DNA from: Thiohalophilus sp.
GTDB taxonomy: Bacteria; Pseudomonadota; Gammaproteobacteria; UBA6429; Thiohalophilaceae
DNA: 64,000 bases
NCBI RefSeq assembly: GCF_034521165.1
Contig: NZ_JAXHMV010000016.1
Span: 1-64,000 of the forward strand
Reading direction: 5' to 3'
The notes beneath the pieces were generated by a model, which saw nothing but the letters and a program-made list of their open reading frames with translations, ran no database searches and was not told where the DNA came from. Below are positions 26,884-35,454 of this stretch, in pieces; within the stretch, counting starts at the first letter, position 1; every line of letters starts with the position of its first letter. The position numbers and the translations under genes are program-made.

Positions 26884-27561
26884 ATGAAACTACGCCGCCA
26901 TCTTCTGTCACTGTTTGCCAAACCCCTGCTCAAGGGCCTGATGAATGTCCTGTGGCTCACCTGTCGGGTGAAGGCCGTCATCGGCGAAGAACATGCCGAA
27001 CAGGTGCTGGCCGACGGCAAACCGGTGATTCCCTGCTACTGGCATCAGCATCATATCTTCGGCATCTGGTACATGCTCCGGCTGCGCCGGCACGGGCTCC
27101 GGGTCGGCTTTTTGATCAGTCCCTCGCGGGACGGGGAAGTGCCGGCGAAGATCGCCGAGTCCTGGGAACTGCGGGCCATTCGCGGCTCCAGCCACCGCAC
27201 CGGCGCCCGGGCCCTGAAAGAGTTGTATGAATTGATCACCAAAGAGGGCATCTCGCCGGTCAATACGTCCGACGGGCCGACCGGACCGATTCACAAATTC
27301 AAACCCGGTGCCATCATGCTAGCGCAAATGAGTGGCGCACCCATCCTGCCCCTCTCCTGGGCCGCCGATCGTTACTGGCAACTGGCCTCCTGGGATCGGT
27401 TTATTATTCCCAAACCGTTTTCCCGCATCGCCATCGCCGTCGGTGAACCCCGGCATATCGATCGCCAGCTGGGTATGACCGAACTGGAGCCGGTGCAACA
27501 GGAACTGGAGCAGACACTGCAAGGGCTAACCCGGACAGCCGAACAGGCCCTGCAGGAATAA
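26884..27561 (+). CDS. DUF374 lysophospholipid acyltransferase-like protein
   Basis: A 225-residue protein with the DUF374/LPLAT pattern: WHQHHIFGIW near the N-terminus (acyltransferase histidine), SPSRDGE, RGSSHRTGARALKEL, and TSDGPTGPIHKFKPGAI. A hydrophobic N-terminus suggests membrane association. Family members transfer acyl chains to lipid or sugar acceptors. It is next to, and on the same strand as, the PPTase gene but 204 bp away across a repeat pair, so membership in the acyl cluster is plausible, not shown. Confidence 0.85.
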   Translation: MKLRRHLLSLFAKPLLKGLMNVLWLTCRVKAVIGEEHAEQVLADGKPVIPCYWHQHHIFGIWYMLRLRRHGLRVGFLISPSRDGEVPAKIAESWELRAIRGSSHRTGARALKELYELITKEGISPVNTSDGPTGPIHKFKPGAIMLAQMSGAPILPLSWAADRYWQLASWDRFIIPKPFSRIAIAVGEPRHIDRQLGMTELEPVQQELEQTLQGLTRTAEQALQE

Positions 27562-27897
27562 ATCACCATTATCCTGATACCGAGATGGTAGTGCACAGGA
27601 CGCACTCGCCGTGACTGCAAAAAGAAAAACCCAACGCAGAGGCGCAAAGACGCAGAGGGACGCTGAGAATGAATATAAATTTGGTCCGATCATGCTGGTC
27701 ACGCTGACGACAGCCTGCATGACACCGTAATGGATATAACCACTGAAACACTGAATACATCGAACAGCACTGAACAACCCGGTCATTCATCGTCGCCGGA
27801 TTCGCTTAGTTCAGAACCCCGGCAAAATCTGGATCCGTCGCGTTACTCCTTGACCCAGGCGACTCAGTAAAATGGACGTGTATTCGGAACACGGCGA
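27562..27897. other. 336-bp intergenic region with dispersed repeats
   Basis: Lies between convergent genes. It contains a GCAGAGGCGCAAAGACGC run (27633-27667) and the 17-nt AACAGCACTGAACAACC copy at 27763-27779 shared with 16084-16100. No gene or clear terminator is visible. Confidence 0.6.
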
Positions 27898-29847
27898 TCA
27901 GGCGCTTAACTCTTCGCGTACCCCGGCGAGTATCTCCTGCATGCTGATCGAATCGCGCAGCAGGTCCATGACCTCTTTTTCATTCAACGGCCGGCTGAAC
28001 AAAAAGCCCTGGATAGTATGGCAGCCAAGCGCGTGCAAATAGGCCAGCTCGCGCGCGGTTTCCACCCCTTCGGCCACCACGTTCAGACGCAGACTGTGCG
28101 ACAGGGCCATGATGGCGGTCACAATACTGGCGTTATCGCTGCTGGCCCGATCGTTCACATTGGTGACAAAGGAGCGATCGATTTTCAATGTATCGATGGG
28201 AAAACGTTTGAGATGACTCAGGGATGAATAACCGGTGCCAAAGTCATCTACCGCAATGCGCACCCCCATGGCCTTGAGCTCCTCGAGTACCCGGGTACTG
28301 GTCTCGACATCGGACATCAGGCAGCTTTCGGTCACTTCGATCTCGATATTGTCAGGCTCGGCCTGACTTTCTTCGAGGATTCGCCCAACCCGCCGGGTGA
28401 AATTGTTTTGCTCGAACTGCGGCGCCGCCACATTCACCGAGATCGGTAACACCGGCAGTCCCTGTGCCTGCCAGCGATTACTGGCGGCGCAGGCTTCGCG
28501 GATCACCCATTCGCCGACCGGAATGATCAACCCGCTTTCCTCGAGCACGGGCACAAACTCCAGTGGCGGCACCAGTCCCCGCTCGGGATGCTGCCAGCGA
28601 ATCAGCGCCTCGAAGCCTTTGATAGCCCCGCTGGTCGAATCGACCTTGGGTTGATAATGCAATACAAACTGATGCTGTTCCAATGCCGCACGCAGACCGT
28701 GTTCGGCCCGCAGGCGACCGGCACTACCCTCGCCCATCTGGGGCGTATAAAAAGCGATACGCCGGCCACCGGTTTTTTTGGCCCGTTGCATGGCGGCATC
28801 AGCCGACATCAACAGTTTTTCATCTTCCTGATGATCGATGGGATAGACGGCAATACCCACCCGGGTTGTGATATCGATCTCGTGCTCGTCAAACAGATAA
28901 GGCTCGTCGGCGACCTCAACCAGGCGCACTACGGCCTTTTCGATCTCATCCTTGCGCTCGACATCGCCCAGAATGATGGCAAAGTCATCGGCGCACATGC
29001 GGATAACGCTGTCACTGGCCCGCAGGATATTGCGCAGACGCTGGGCCATTTCCATCAGCACGCGATCCGCCACTGCATGACCCAGGGCATGGTTAATCCG
29101 CTGAAAGCGATCGATATTGATACGAACCAGCGCCACCAGTTTCTCTTCCCGCCGGGCATGGGCACAGGCTCGCTCCAGCCGGTCCCAGAACAACACCCGG
29201 TTGGGCAGCCCGGTCAGATCGTCATGATAGGCCCGCCGGGCCAGTTCGATATCGTGCAGGCGGGAGCGGTGCACTAACCAGCGATCCAGCACGACCAGCG
29301 CCAGTAGTCCGGCGCCAATCAACAACAGCATCGCCACCACCACGGTGCGTGTGGTGCCCTGCGCCAGTGCCTCGAGTGAGTCGGCGGCGCTAACCAGTTC
29401 CAGCGAGGCCTGCGCCGGGTCTCCCACGGGGAGCCGGTTCAGCACCCGGGTACCGTCTTGCGTCTCGAACACGGCCGTATGTCGGGGCGCCGGGCTGGCA
29501 AGCGCGTCGTCGGGCAACCCGCCCGCAGACGCGGACAACAGTGGCTGGCCATCGGCCCGGGAGAGTTGATAGTGGTCTGGCCCGAATGCCTGAATAAAGT
29601 GGTGCAGACTTTCGCGTTCGGCCGGGGAAGCCTGGCCTTCGAGTAACGCCTGCCAGCCCGCTTGCTGTGGCAACAATCGGGCGAGGCGCTCGGCCTGGGC
29701 TGTCTGTTGCGCCAGCAGCTGCGCCTCCTGCTGGGCGAGAAGCACATGCTGTACCGCGATACCCAGTCCGAGTACCAGCAGCAGTACCAGCAAGAGCCCC
29801 GCGTGGACCACCTGGCCCTGCTGCCGGAAAAGAGAATGTCGGGTCAT
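27898..29847 (-). CDS. Membrane-anchored GGDEF-EAL protein with degenerate GGDEF
   Basis: Protein of 649 aa: N-terminal membrane segment, a periplasmic region of ~130 residues, a second membrane segment, then GGDEF and EAL domains. The GGDEF loop reads CADDF, so cyclase activity should be lost, while RASD keeps the RxxD inhibitory-site position. The EAL domain has EALIRW, DDFGTGYSSL, LKIDRSFV and VAEGVE, so it should hydrolyse c-di-GMP. It is divergent from an orphan PhnD-like binding protein. Confidence 0.92.
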   Translation of the reverse strand: MTRHSLFRQQGQVVHAGLLLVLLLVLGLGIAVQHVLLAQQEAQLLAQQTAQAERLARLLPQQAGWQALLEGQASPAERESLHHFIQAFGPDHYQLSRADGQPLLSASAGGLPDDALASPAPRHTAVFETQDGTRVLNRLPVGDPAQASLELVSAADSLEALAQGTTRTVVVAMLLLIGAGLLALVVLDRWLVHRSRLHDIELARRAYHDDLTGLPNRVLFWDRLERACAHARREEKLVALVRINIDRFQRINHALGHAVADRVLMEMAQRLRNILRASDSVIRMCADDFAIILGDVERKDEIEKAVVRLVEVADEPYLFDEHEIDITTRVGIAVYPIDHQEDEKLLMSADAAMQRAKKTGGRRIAFYTPQMGEGSAGRLRAEHGLRAALEQHQFVLHYQPKVDSTSGAIKGFEALIRWQHPERGLVPPLEFVPVLEESGLIIPVGEWVIREACAASNRWQAQGLPVLPISVNVAAPQFEQNNFTRRVGRILEESQAEPDNIEIEVTESCLMSDVETSTRVLEELKAMGVRIAVDDFGTGYSSLSHLKRFPIDTLKIDRSFVTNVNDRASSDNASIVTAIMALSHSLRLNVVAEGVETARELAYLHALGCHTIQGFLFSRPLNEKEVMDLLRDSISMQEILAGVREELSA

Positions 29848-29993
29848 ACAGCCTGTATCGCCGCGGGTGCGGTTCCTTTGTGGTTTATTGGGACAGAACA
29901 GGTAGCGCAGGCGGATTTATCGACACGTTCCGCGACAAACTTGAGAGTCCTGTCACAGTTCCACCGCCCGATTCGGCCCCTTGCTCCAGGTTC

Positions 29994-30010
29994 TTGATTT
30001 TAAAGATCAA
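29994..30010. promoter_or_regulatory. Palindrome between divergent EAL and PhnD-like genes
   Basis: TTGATTTTAAAGATCAA is an almost perfect palindrome in the 237-bp shared upstream region. The half-sites resemble FNR half-sites but the spacing is 7, not 4, so binding by that family is doubtful. It could be an operator for either gene. Confidence 0.3.
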
Positions 30011-30084
30011 AACCACAGAGAAGCCGGTCACAGATCGACACCCCGGACGCCTGGGCAACCGGGCCGCGACCTATAATTGGTTGC

Positions 30085-31128
30085 ATGCAATCCAGCCTGC
30101 CCAGATTCGCCCGCACGGCCGCCCTGCTGCTGGTGGCGATGCTCTTGTGCCTGCAGCCGGCCCAGGCCGCGCTGGTCAAAATCGGGGTGTTCAGCCCCGA
30201 GGGCTTCGCCGCCGGCATGCAACGCTGGCAGCCGAGCGCCGATTATCTCGCTCAGCAGCTGCCCGCGCACCGCTTCCAGGTGTTGCCCTACCAGGATCTG
30301 GGCGAGCTGGAGCAGGACGCGCGCCGGGGGAAATTCGATTTTGTCCTCACCCACCCGGCCTCCTTCGTTCAGCTCGAGCAACAGGCGGGCCTGCTCCGGC
30401 TTTTGACCCGTCGCCACCGCGACGGTGCGCAGCAGCATGCGCATGCCGCCGTGGTCATCTTCACCCGCGCCGACAATCGCCGGATCCAGGGGCTCGCCGA
30501 TTTTGCCCGGACCCCGTTTGTCGCCACCCGGGGGCAGGATTACAGCAGCTGGCAACTGGTCCGGCTGGAACTGCAACGCCTGGGACAGGACCCCGACCAC
30601 GCCTTCTCCGGAGTGACCTTCGCCGGGCACAGCGAGGCGGTGCTGGACGCGGTGATGCGCGGCGATTATCCGGCCGGGGCCATGGCGGCGCGGGATTTCG
30701 ATCGTTTCCTGCGCCAGGGGCGTATTTCCCCCCAGGCGGTCCGAATCCTCGAAGCGAGTGAAACCGCCGACTTTCCCTTTCGTTTCAGCGGCCGGCTCTA
30801 TCCGCAATGGCCGCTGGGCGTCCTGCCCGATACCCCGGCCGAACTGCGCCAGGCCGTGCAGCAGAGCCTGCTGGCTCTGCCCGAAGGGCATGCGGCACTG
30901 CAGGCCGGCGATTATGCCGGCTGGCAACCGGCGGATAATTACCAGGCCGTGCGACCAATACTGAGCAAAAGCCTGAGTCGCCATGTGGTTGAACGCCAGC
31001 TGAGTGTGGCCAACCTGTGGCTGGAACAACACCGTCAAACCCTGTTGATCACGCTGGCGTTCACCCTGCTGGCCTGGTTACTGGTCCGCCTGTTCGGCCC
31101 AGCCGCGCAAACTCGCCCGCGCTTATAA
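30085..31128 (+). CDS. Orphan PhnD-like periplasmic binding protein with C-terminal membrane segment
   Basis: Signal peptide (cleavage likely near AQA-A), then a phosphate/phosphonate-type (PhnD-like) binding domain: VKIGVFSPEGFAAG, ARRGKFDFVLTHPASF, PFVATRGQDYSSWQL, AGHSEAVLDAVMRGDY. Near the C-terminus LITLAFTLLAWLLVRL forms one membrane segment and the protein ends soon after. No ABC permease or ATPase is nearby. The same module is the sensor part of TtrS-like kinases, so this may be a stand-alone sensor that signals to the divergent phosphodiesterase; that is inference. Confidence 0.75.
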   Translation: MQSSLPRFARTAALLLVAMLLCLQPAQAALVKIGVFSPEGFAAGMQRWQPSADYLAQQLPAHRFQVLPYQDLGELEQDARRGKFDFVLTHPASFVQLEQQAGLLRLLTRRHRDGAQQHAHAAVVIFTRADNRRIQGLADFARTPFVATRGQDYSSWQLVRLELQRLGQDPDHAFSGVTFAGHSEAVLDAVMRGDYPAGAMAARDFDRFLRQGRISPQAVRILEASETADFPFRFSGRLYPQWPLGVLPDTPAELRQAVQQSLLALPEGHAALQAGDYAGWQPADNYQAVRPILSKSLSRHVVERQLSVANLWLEQHRQTLLITLAFTLLAWLLVRLFGPAAQTRPRL

Positions 31129-31227
31129 ACGCCCTGCTGCCCTTTAACCCGATATCCAATCGGGATTTTTTGCCGCGCCATCCCAACCTGTTACAATAAG
31201 GCCGGTTTCAAACAACACACTCCCCGC

Positions 31228-31725
31228 ATGGCAAACGACGACAGCAAAAAATATTCCGGCGAACTGCATAAGGGCGCGGATCGCTCCGCCCCCTACCCGG
31301 TCAGCCGCCTCGCCCCGGCCTTCGAGCTGGTCGATCTGGCCAAGCAGATCAGCGAGGCCGATAAAATGCTCAACACCCGGGTCAGCTCCAAGCTGAAGGT
31401 GATCGCCGATCAAATCCGGCACCTGCAGGACGAAGCACGCCAGGTCCTTGAAGATACGCAGAAGGATCAACAACTGCACCAGGCGGCCTGCAACTTTCAG
31501 CGCCAGCCGGGGCACATCTATCACCTGTACCGCAAGCCAAACGGACAGACCTGGTTCTCCATGCTCTCTCCCGATGACTGGCAGGGCCGGCCACCCAACG
31601 AATATATCGGCTCTTACCGACTTGAAGCCGACATGTCCTGGACCGACATGGCCACGGTGAACGACGGCGATAGCGACGAAACCCGCGAGCTGGTCAAACG
31701 ACTGCTGGAAGGTCACGGACTCTGA
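31228..31725 (+). CDS. DUF2452-like conserved protein
   Basis: A 165-residue cytosolic protein with DLAKQISEADKMLNTRVSSKL, RQPGHIYHLYR and MLSPDDWQG, which I recognise as the DUF2452 family of unknown function. Helical N-terminal part, then a conserved YHLYRKPNG core. It sits between the PhnD-like and fusion genes on the same strand and is followed by a strong terminator hairpin. Confidence 0.7.
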   Translation: MANDDSKKYSGELHKGADRSAPYPVSRLAPAFELVDLAKQISEADKMLNTRVSSKLKVIADQIRHLQDEARQVLEDTQKDQQLHQAACNFQRQPGHIYHLYRKPNGQTWFSMLSPDDWQGRPPNEYIGSYRLEADMSWTDMATVNDGDSDETRELVKRLLEGHGL

Positions 31726-31730
31726 GCGGG

Positions 31731-31757
31731 AACAGACAGGGAATTTTCCTGTCTGTT
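31731..31757 (+). terminator. Terminator hairpin after the DUF2452-like gene
   Basis: A perfect 10-bp stem, AACAGACAGG and its complement CCTGTCTGTT, with a 7-nt loop (GAATTTT), placed 5 nt after the stop codon. The T-run is short, so efficiency is uncertain. Confidence 0.7.
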
Positions 31758-31846
31758 TATACCAGGTCGGGTTATTACCTGTCTGGTTCCCCCTGAAACT
31801 GATCCCCGAAACGTAAATCCCTGCAACCTGAATCAAGGAAACGTCC

Positions 31847-33118
31847 GTGTCGCTGCGAGTGAAGCTATTCGTCCTGTTGCTGTTATTGACACCCGGTTAT
31901 CCGCTCGCCGACGAACCGCCGCGCATGACGATCAGCGTCAAGAATCAGGAGCTGGAACTGCGCCACTATCCCGCCGAAGGCGAGACTCTCGCGCTGTGGT
32001 TTCCCCCGGGTTATGGGTTCGTGGAACGGCATGATCAAGTAATCCGGGGTCTGCAACAGCATGGTATCGAGTCGTGGCAGGTGGATCTGCTGGAGAATCT
32101 GTTTTTACCGCGCGGCTCGGACAGTATTCGCCAGATCGACCCGGAACTTGTTGCCGGGGTGATCGAAGAAGCACAGCAACAAACCGGCAAGCCGGTGGTG
32201 CTGATCACCAATTCCTATGGTGCCATTCTCGCCCTGCGCGGAATGCGGGCGTGGCAGCAAAAACATCCGGGCGACAATAGCCTGATTGGTGCCGTCATGT
32301 TCTCGCCCAATGCCTATCAGGGGATTCCGTCGCTGGGTCTGCCGCCGCAATATATTCCCCAAACCTATGCCAGCAACATGCCGCTGATGATTCTGCAAAG
32401 TGCGCGCAATGGCAATCGCAGCCAGCTGGAGGATCTGCTGGGCGCCTTGCGAACCGGCGGCAGCCCGGTCTTCGTCCAGCTGATGCCGGGCGCCACGTCG
32501 TTGTTCTACAAAGAAGATCAGGCCGACGCCACACTCAAACATCTGCAACAGGCCCCACAGCGTATTGTGCGAGCCATTGCCGTGCTGGACAAACTGCCCA
32601 CGCCGCAGAACGTCGCCCGTCTGCCGCATGAAACGCCTGTCGAAGAGACACCGCTGGGCCTGGATATTGGCCTCAAACCGTTTCGTGGCGAGTGGGCGCC
32701 GCCCGTACTGGATCTGCAAGATGCCAACGATCAACAACATACCTTGCGGGATTACACCGGCAAGGTACGGGTCATCAACTTCTGGGCCACCTGGTGTCCG
32801 CCCTGCGTGGAGGAGATTCCCTCCCTGAACCGGCTGCGCGAAAAAATGGCCGGCGAACCGTTTGAACTGATCTCGGTTAACTACGCCCAGCAGGCCGACG
32901 AGGTCAAGAAGTTCCTGGAAAAGGTGGATGTGCAGTTTCCGGTGCTGATCGATCACGACGGCGCCGAAGCCGCCCGCTGGCGGGTCATTGCCTTTCCCTC
33001 GACCTATATCATCGACGGTAATGGCAAGATTCGTTATGGCGTCAATGCCGCCATCGAATGGGATACGCCGCAGGTCATCCAGGCCCTGCGACGCTTAATC
33101 GAAGAAACGACTGATTGA
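31847..33118 (+). CDS. Fusion of alpha/beta hydrolase-like and TlpA-like thioredoxin domains
   Basis: Signal peptide (SLRVKLFVLLLLLTPGYPLA), then ~240 residues resembling an alpha/beta hydrolase with the nucleophile elbow TNSYGA, then a thioredoxin domain of the TlpA/DsbE type with active site FWATWCPPC and the cis-Pro region IAFPSTYII. Both parts are in one uninterrupted frame and would act in the periplasm. The thioredoxin part should reduce or transfer disulfides; the hydrolase substrate is unknown. It is convergent with a dienelactone hydrolase-family gene. Confidence 0.85.
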   Translation: MSLRVKLFVLLLLLTPGYPLADEPPRMTISVKNQELELRHYPAEGETLALWFPPGYGFVERHDQVIRGLQQHGIESWQVDLLENLFLPRGSDSIRQIDPELVAGVIEEAQQQTGKPVVLITNSYGAILALRGMRAWQQKHPGDNSLIGAVMFSPNAYQGIPSLGLPPQYIPQTYASNMPLMILQSARNGNRSQLEDLLGALRTGGSPVFVQLMPGATSLFYKEDQADATLKHLQQAPQRIVRAIAVLDKLPTPQNVARLPHETPVEETPLGLDIGLKPFRGEWAPPVLDLQDANDQQHTLRDYTGKVRVINFWATWCPPCVEEIPSLNRLREKMAGEPFELISVNYAQQADEVKKFLEKVDVQFPVLIDHDGAEAARWRVIAFPSTYIIDGNGKIRYGVNAAIEWDTPQVIQALRRLIEETTD

Positions 33119-33202
33119 CCAAACCGCCGTCGACACCGAAAAATTTCTACCTGCAAAGAAGAAGCTTTAACTGTTCGGTGGTTTAATCGCCCTGGTACCG
33201 GT

Positions 33203-33994
33203 TCAGTCAAATATCTGTTCGAAAAACTCCAGCATATCCGCCCAGGAATCCTTGTCGGCCGCTTCGTCATAGGCCAGTGGCAGGCCAAATTTCTTGCCAG
33301 CCCCGGTCGCATCGGGGTTGGTGAAACCGTGTTTGACTCCCGGATAGCTGGTCAGCTTATAGTCAACATCGGCCGCATCCATTTCTTTTTTGAATGCTTC
33401 GACATCTTCTGCTTTGACCATCTGATCGGCTTCACCGGTATAGACGCGGATCTGCGCTTCGACATCTCCCTTTGAAGCCGGACTATCGGTACCGAGCATA
33501 CCGTGGAAGCTGGCCACGCCGTCGATGTCGATCCCGCGGCGGGCCATTTCCAGCACCACGCCACCGCCGAAACAGTACCCGATCGCGGCAATCTCATCGG
33601 CCTCGGTCATGGGATGATTTTTCAGTTGTTCCAGTGCAGCCAGGAAACGGGATTCGGCCACGTCCATGTTCTTGCGGACTTCACCGGCGAACTTGCCGGC
33701 CGTGTCGGGGTGATCGGCGGTTTTGCCTTCTCCGTACATATCCAGGGCAAAGGCTACATACCCTTCTTTGGCCAGCATACGGGCCCGCTCGCGGGAGTAT
33801 TCGTTATGGCCCCACCATTCATGCACCACCAGTACCCCGGGACGTTTGCCCTCGATACTGTCATCGTAGGCAACATACCCTTTCATTTCGGTGCCGTTAT
33901 CGCGATAGGTGACAGTTTCGGTTTGCAGCGCGGCCATGGCACCCGGGGCAACCGTTAACAACAGCGCTATCAGCCAAATGCGGTTCCGTTTCAT
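33203..33994 (-). CDS. Exported dienelactone hydrolase family protein
   Basis: An alpha/beta hydrolase of 263 aa with a signal peptide (LIALLLTVAPGAMA). The nucleophile is cysteine in IGYCFGGG, with HEWWGHNEY before it and HGFTNPDA carrying the catalytic histidine, the dienelactone hydrolase pattern. Its substrate in the periplasm is not known; no aromatic degradation genes are nearby. Confidence 0.9.
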   Translation of the reverse strand: MKRNRIWLIALLLTVAPGAMAALQTETVTYRDNGTEMKGYVAYDDSIEGKRPGVLVVHEWWGHNEYSRERARMLAKEGYVAFALDMYGEGKTADHPDTAGKFAGEVRKNMDVAESRFLAALEQLKNHPMTEADEIAAIGYCFGGGVVLEMARRGIDIDGVASFHGMLGTDSPASKGDVEAQIRVYTGEADQMVKAEDVEAFKKEMDAADVDYKLTSYPGVKHGFTNPDATGAGKKFGLPLAYDEAADKDSWADMLEFFEQIFD

Positions 33995-34125
33995 TCTCCA
34001 CTCCTTATTATTCTGGGTTAGCGGTTTCGATCATCGATCTCAATAAACGTTCCAAATACTCTGCAAGTATGCGGTGCGGCTGCATCCATCAAAAACAACA
34101 TACTCCGGCATTCAAAACACCTGAT

Positions 34126-35322
34126 TCAGCCCGGTTGTCCATCGACCCGGGGTTTGATCAGTATCGGTATATACTCAATCACAAACAGGCCAAACGCAAC
34201 CAGCCAGAATGCGGCCGAGGTTACAATGCTGTCACTATAGCCGCTTCCCCCCAGGATGCCACCGACAACCCGGATAATGGCCGCCAGCAGAAGACAGATA
34301 AACGCGATCGTCGTCACCCGCGAGGCACCAATGGTGCGTCCGCTATGGCCCTGACTGACACGGGCCATCATCCCCAGAGTAATCAATCCCAGTGTCCCCA
34401 GCGTAAAGGCGTGTACCTCAACAATCGCCGGGATCCAGCCCAGCCCCGCCAGTACCGCGAACAACAGACTCAACACCAGCCAGAGATAGGCCAGATGCAG
34501 GACCCACAACATGGGAATTCGCCACAATGCCGGATGGTGCCAGCTCCACCAGCGCAGCGCATTGAGCACAAACGCCAGGGCTGCCAGCCAGATGCCGACG
34601 GGACTTTGCGGCTGCCAAAAGCTCACCAGCGCATACGCGATCAAAGAGAGCACGCCCAACCGTTCCAGCCAGGGATTTTGTTTGAGCTTGATTCCGCCGA
34701 TGCCCCGTTCGATGAAAAACGGGACCACCCGTCCGGCCATGACCGCGATGAGGATCATGATCAGAAAAACCATCATCTGGATGCCGGAGCCGGCCAGTGG
34801 CCCGATAAACGTATGCTCCAGATGGGTCAGCAGGTTGGCGACCATCATCAAACCCAGCAGGCTGATAAAAATCAGCAGGTTCGGCATTTGTCGGGCGCGC
34901 CATAACGGCACGGCAATCGCCAGTGCCAGCACCGGCAAAAAAGCCACATCCACAATCAGCACCAGCATGGCCGGCAGCCATGCGGCCGAAGCGATGGCCA
35001 GCCGCCCGGCCAGCCAGAGTAATGCCAGCCACATCAATGGCACGCCCGTCAGCGTTTGCCTGCCGGTCCAGTTGCGCACGGCAGTTAACAAAAACCCGGC
35101 TATGACCGCCGTGGCATACCCGAATAACAGTTCATGGCTGTGCCAGAAAGCCGGGTTGGCAAAATACGGGGCCGGGATATATTGAAAATAGATCAACAAC
35201 CAGAAAGCCATCAGGATCACCGCCGATAACCCGGCCAGCAGGAAAAACGGCCGAAAGCCCAGTTGCCACAGGGCAAACCGGGGACACTGTCCAGAATGAA
35301 GCTGCTCAGGATTCAATGACAT
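34126..35322 (-). CDS. nnrS: NnrS family heme-copper membrane protein
   Basis: About twelve hydrophobic segments in 398 residues, with NnrS-type histidines (FWHSHELLFGYA, LWVLHLAYLW, EVHAFTLGTLGLITLGMMARVSQGHSGR). NnrS is a heme- and copper-containing membrane protein that helps bacteria cope with nitric oxide. The ATG at 35322 follows an AAGGAG site and is preferred over a start 38 codons upstream. A perfect FNR/DNR-type box lies about 107 bp upstream of the start. Confidence 0.92.
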   Translation of the reverse strand: MSLNPEQLHSGQCPRFALWQLGFRPFFLLAGLSAVILMAFWLLIYFQYIPAPYFANPAFWHSHELLFGYATAVIAGFLLTAVRNWTGRQTLTGVPLMWLALLWLAGRLAIASAAWLPAMLVLIVDVAFLPVLALAIAVPLWRARQMPNLLIFISLLGLMMVANLLTHLEHTFIGPLAGSGIQMMVFLIMILIAVMAGRVVPFFIERGIGGIKLKQNPWLERLGVLSLIAYALVSFWQPQSPVGIWLAALAFVLNALRWWSWHHPALWRIPMLWVLHLAYLWLVLSLLFAVLAGLGWIPAIVEVHAFTLGTLGLITLGMMARVSQGHSGRTIGASRVTTIAFICLLLAAIIRVVGGILGGSGYSDSIVTSAAFWLVAFGLFVIEYIPILIKPRVDGQPG

Positions 35323-35422
35323 GGCGCACTCCTTGTCACGCTGCGTTGCAAAAATCCGCCCTGCCAGAACCACAGAGAGGAACCGGAGGACCGATTGTGA
35401 ACAAACAACCCTGTCACCGGCT

Positions 35423-35436
35423 TTGATGCGCATCAA
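35423..35436 (-). promoter_or_regulatory. FNR/DNR-type operator upstream of nnrS
   Basis: TTGAT-GCGC-ATCAA is a perfect match to the FNR/ANR/DNR consensus (TTGAT-N4-ATCAA). It is centred about 107 bp upstream of the nnrS ATG and lies in the gap after the DUF1207 gene. DNR-type regulators of this family respond to nitric oxide in denitrifiers, FNR to oxygen. Confidence 0.8.
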
Positions 35437-35454
35437 GGCCCTGCGCCGTTCAGC

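Noticed and set aside
29667..30761. 364-residue Arg/Pro-rich frame overlapping the EAL and PhnD-like genes
   Set aside because: Crosses two well supported genes in another frame and has no recognisable domain.
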